Assembly (NCBI GenBank): GCA_945877885.1
Contig: CAMCSI010000051.1
Coordinates: 1-8,581 of the forward strand
Reading direction: 5' to 3'
Length of the DNA stretch: 8,581 bases
DNA from: Chlamydia trachomatis
Lineage (GTDB): Bacteria; Chlamydiota; Chlamydiia; Chlamydiales; 2-12-FULL-49-11
Positions 6,604 to 8,581 of this stretch are shown here, piece by piece. The position numbers were made by a program, and so were the translations under genes. A model generated the notes under the pieces. The model saw only the letters and a program-made list of their open reading frames with translations, had not been told where the DNA came from and did not search any database. Every line of letters starts with the position of its first letter. Within the stretch, counting starts at the first letter, position 1.

Positions 6604-8304
6604 ATGGATACAGCTACAGCTACAAGTTCATTTGCAATTGGTACATACCCTTTAGGAGAAGTAGGTGGGGGGGCTGATGCAACAGATCAAACCTTAACGA
6701 AAGAAGTTACCTCTGTAGCCTGCGAAATTTTAAGGGTAGCGCATGAATTAAATGGATTTTCTGAGATTTACTGCAATGGAGAGCCTAATGAGTCACAATA
6801 TAAAGGTTATCTAATTAAAGGATTTGTAGAAAACTCATTTGAAAAAGAATTAAAGTTTTCAAAAATGCAAAACACTTTTAATTCATTGAAAGGTAGAGTG
6901 GAGCGATTAAAAGGGGCAGATCCTCGTATTGAAACAGTGTTCAATTTAATGACAGAGGCTGGAAGGCGAGGAATTTACAATGTAACCAATGAGTACGGAT
7001 TAGAAACTATTAGAGAAGCTGTAGATAAAATCATTGGCAAGGAAAATATAGTTGAGGATTCAGTCTTTAGAAAACATGGTGTTGTTTGTTTGAGGGGTGA
7101 TGCTTTGCCGGTAGAGGTGGGTGTCAATGTTATTTCGGCAAATGTTTTAAAACAGATGAACGAATTAAGAAAGGGTCTTTTGGATCCCAATGAGGGATTT
7201 TTGGACATGCGTTCTAATTCATCAAGTTTTAATGTAAAAGTTCAATCTGATATAGAAAAAATATTAACATTTCCAGTAGGTAGGGATCTTGCTAAAGAAA
7301 TTATAGATTATTCTCAAGATGTTCGGGTTAATCAACGCGAATCTTGTTTATTTTATCCAAACTCTGAAGATGGATCCCCAAAAGATTTAGATATTACAAT
7401 TAATAATCAAGTTAGCCAGTTCTTTGGATTTACTGAGCAAGAGGTAGTGAAAATAAAATTGCCTACAATGACAGGTATTTTCCATGAACTAATTCATCTA
7501 ACAGATGATTGGAAGAGGGCTACATATCCACTGATGAACAGCTCTAATCCATGGACTAATGGGGCTGAATGGAGAACAATTGGTGATCCAAGAGATAAAA
7601 AAATAGATCCATCAACTAACAAGCACTATATAACAGAAAATAGTCTAACAGAAAATACGGAGCATTTACCAAGGATTTATCATATGGGCCCTTTTTCGGC
7701 TTATCCTCACGGACGCACCTTCGATTCAGTGATGGAAAGGACTAGGATGATAAGTTATAAAGAAGGTTTGGTTGATTATATCAAAGAAAATCAAGAATCA
7801 TTGACGGAAGAAAATATAGATCAAGCTCTTACTTATTTTGTAGATACTAACTCAATTGCGCACCTTAATAATTTATTAAACATACCGAAAATAGTCAATT
7901 TTCTCAAAGAGGGGGGTGGATTATTGTGTTATCGGATTTCTGATCTTGCTATAAAAATGGAAGATGCAAAAATATTAGAAGGAATGATTAACCTTTTTTC
8001 AACTGAAATAGTTTCGCTTGATGCAGGGGAAAAATATCGTCTTATTATTGATATTTTAAGAGTTGATCTAAAATTAATCACTGTTTTCGAGGATAATGAC
8101 ATATTAGGTGAATGTGTGAAGCAAGAGGTTTTAAAAGATCTATCATTAATTGCTAAACAAAACCCACTTAACTCTGAGGGGCGTCGTAAAATAGAAGCAA
8201 TTCTTAAATGTAAAGTTGAATTTAATATAACACCTGATAATTTGAGGGTATTTCAGGAGGATGAAGGTATTGAACCTGCTATCAGAGCGCTTTTTATCCC
8301 ATAG
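6604..8304 (+). CDS. Putative secreted zinc metalloprotease effector, M91 (NleD)-like, 566 aa
   Basis: The zinc-protease motif HELIH is at residues 294-298. The surrounding pattern resembles peptidase M91, the family of the type III effector NleD, which cleaves host MAP kinases: FPVGRDLAKEII (223-234) before the motif, then NGAEWRTIG (319-327), ITEN (343-346) and LPRIYHMG (355-362). E322 is a candidate third zinc ligand. The M91-like region is about 205-370. Residues 1-200 and 370-566 match no family I know; the C-terminal part looks helical. There is no Sec signal and no clear membrane segment. The N-terminus is rich in Ser, Thr, Ala and Gly, as in many type III signals. The protein is over twice as long as NleD. 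GGGGG (6594-6598) is the ribosome site, 5 nt before the ATG. It has its own promoter and stands alone. The protease fold is fairly sure; the effector role and substrate are inferred. Confidence 0.82.
   Translation: MDTATATSSFAIGTYPLGEVGGGADATDQTLTKEVTSVACEILRVAHELNGFSEIYCNGEPNESQYKGYLIKGFVENSFEKELKFSKMQNTFNSLKGRVERLKGADPRIETVFNLMTEAGRRGIYNVTNEYGLETIREAVDKIIGKENIVEDSVFRKHGVVCLRGDALPVEVGVNVISANVLKQMNELRKGLLDPNEGFLDMRSNSSSFNVKVQSDIEKILTFPVGRDLAKEIIDYSQDVRVNQRESCLFYPNSEDGSPKDLDITINNQVSQFFGFTEQEVVKIKLPTMTGIFHELIHLTDDWKRATYPLMNSSNPWTNGAEWRTIGDPRDKKIDPSTNKHYITENSLTENTEHLPRIYHMGPFSAYPHGRTFDSVMERTRMISYKEGLVDYIKENQESLTEENIDQALTYFVDTNSIAHLNNLLNIPKIVNFLKEGGGLLCYRISDLAIKMEDAKILEGMINLFSTEIVSLDAGEKYRLIIDILRVDLKLITVFEDNDILGECVKQEVLKDLSLIAKQNPLNSEGRRKIEAILKCKVEFNITPDNLRVFQEDEGIEPAIRALFIP
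6667..6673 (+). repeat. Seven-G homopolymer near the start of the protease gene
   Basis: A run of seven G covers codons 22-24 of the metalloprotease gene. Gain of one G brings TGA immediately after the run, and loss of one G reaches TAA about eight codons later, so slippage in either direction would switch the gene off. A second run of six G lies at 7911-7916 in the same gene. Confidence 0.9.
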
Positions 8305-8426
8305 TTTATCGATTCTAAAAATATTTATTCTAGATGGTGCAGCCCCCAATCACAAAAAAGATACCTGAGGGGATGGGTAGCGATCTAACCCCTTAATTCT
8401 TATACAGATATAAAGAGATAAAAAAA

Positions 8427-8450
8427 CCCCCTGGATCAAGGGCTTTATTT
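8427..8450 (+). terminator. Weak candidate terminator after the protease gene
   Basis: CCCT (8429-8432) and AGGG (8439-8442) pair around a 6-nt loop, with an outer A run before and a T-rich stretch (TTTATTTTA) after. The stem is short and interrupted, and it lies 120 nt past the stop at 8304. The rest of 8305-8524 shows no gene, no tRNA and no better hairpin. Confidence 0.3.
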
Positions 8451-8524
8451 TAGTACGTCCTTAAAAAACCATGGTAATAAATTTTTAGTGCAAATTTTTA
8501 ATCAAACCTTTATGATATTTAGAT

Positions 8525-8581
8525 ATGAAAATATCTATCCCTAAAGAACAGCTTTGCATGCCATGGGTTAATCAACTCGTG
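8525..8581 (+). CDS. Possible N-terminal fragment of a further gene
   Basis: From the ATG at 8525 the frame stays open to the window edge and reads MKISIPKEQLCMPWVNQLV. An in-frame TGA at 8513-8515 makes this ATG the first possible start. There is no ribosome site upstream. A -10-like TATGAT at 8511-8516 would place transcription almost at the ATG, so a leaderless message is conceivable. I do not recognise the sequence, and 19 codons can be open by chance. Confidence 0.35.
   Translation, partial: MKISIPKEQLCMPWVNQLV

Noticed and set aside
8146..8349. A minus-strand 67-codon frame overlapping the end of the protease gene
   Set aside because: Most of it is antisense to the coding region, and it resembles no known protein.
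8366..8395. Hairpin TGAGGGG / CCCCTTA after the protease gene
   Set aside because: The stem is 7 bp with a G-T pair and a 16-nt loop, and no T run follows, so I did not call it a terminator.
8409..8420. TATAAAGAGATA, identical to the first 12 bases of the window
   Set aside because: One copy is inside a coding region and the other is in an AT-rich spacer; the match does not extend, so it is probably chance rather than a flanking repeat of a mobile element.

Overview
The window looks like a chromosomal segment from a member of the Chlamydiae, probably an environmental or arthropod-associated lineage rather than Chlamydia itself. The main evidence is GroEL, which begins MVAK, ends in a short MGY tail instead of a GGM repeat, and shares long blocks with chlamydial GroEL as I remember it. 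The groEL, groES and pepF neighbourhood, a stand-alone HPr and strong AT-richness fit the same assignment. The species cannot be fixed from the sequence alone.

Layout from left to right. Positions 1-144 hold the 3' end of an unrecognised plus-strand gene. Positions 286-987 hold an intact plus-strand gene for an unrecognised acidic 233-aa protein. This gene converges on the groESL operon (minus strand, 3011-1044), and both transcription units share one bidirectional terminator hairpin at 986-1022. Between groES and the divergent pepF lies a perfect 9-9-9 inverted repeat (3093-3119). It has the exact architecture of the HrcA operator CIRCE, but its arms carry symmetric changes from the consensus. 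pepF (3193-4989) is followed after 30 nt by ptsH (5020-5304). ptsH then meets a minus-strand rpiA-bifunctional nuclease operon (6396-5301) tail to tail, with the two stop codons overlapping.

The right part is the accessory-looking region. Gene 6604-8304 diverges from rpiA across a 207-bp spacer that holds two promoters with the same hexamers, TTGAAT-N17-TATAAT. It encodes a 566-aa protein with an HELIH zinc-protease motif and surrounding residues resembling peptidase family M91, the family of the type III effector NleD. It has no Sec signal, a Ser/Thr/Ala-rich N-terminus and an unknown helical C-terminal half. A seven-G tract lies near its start, where slippage in either direction would end translation quickly. 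After 220 bp without a recognisable gene, a possible new reading frame starts at 8525 and runs off the window.

Functionally, the left and centre are housekeeping genes: protein folding (GroESL), peptide degradation (PepF), phosphocarrier signalling (HPr), the pentose phosphate pathway (RpiA) and a small nuclease-family protein. The likely host-interaction gene is the M91-like metalloprotease. The two unrecognised genes at the left edge may also be lineage-specific. I see no tRNA, rRNA, CRISPR array, insertion sequence or attachment site.
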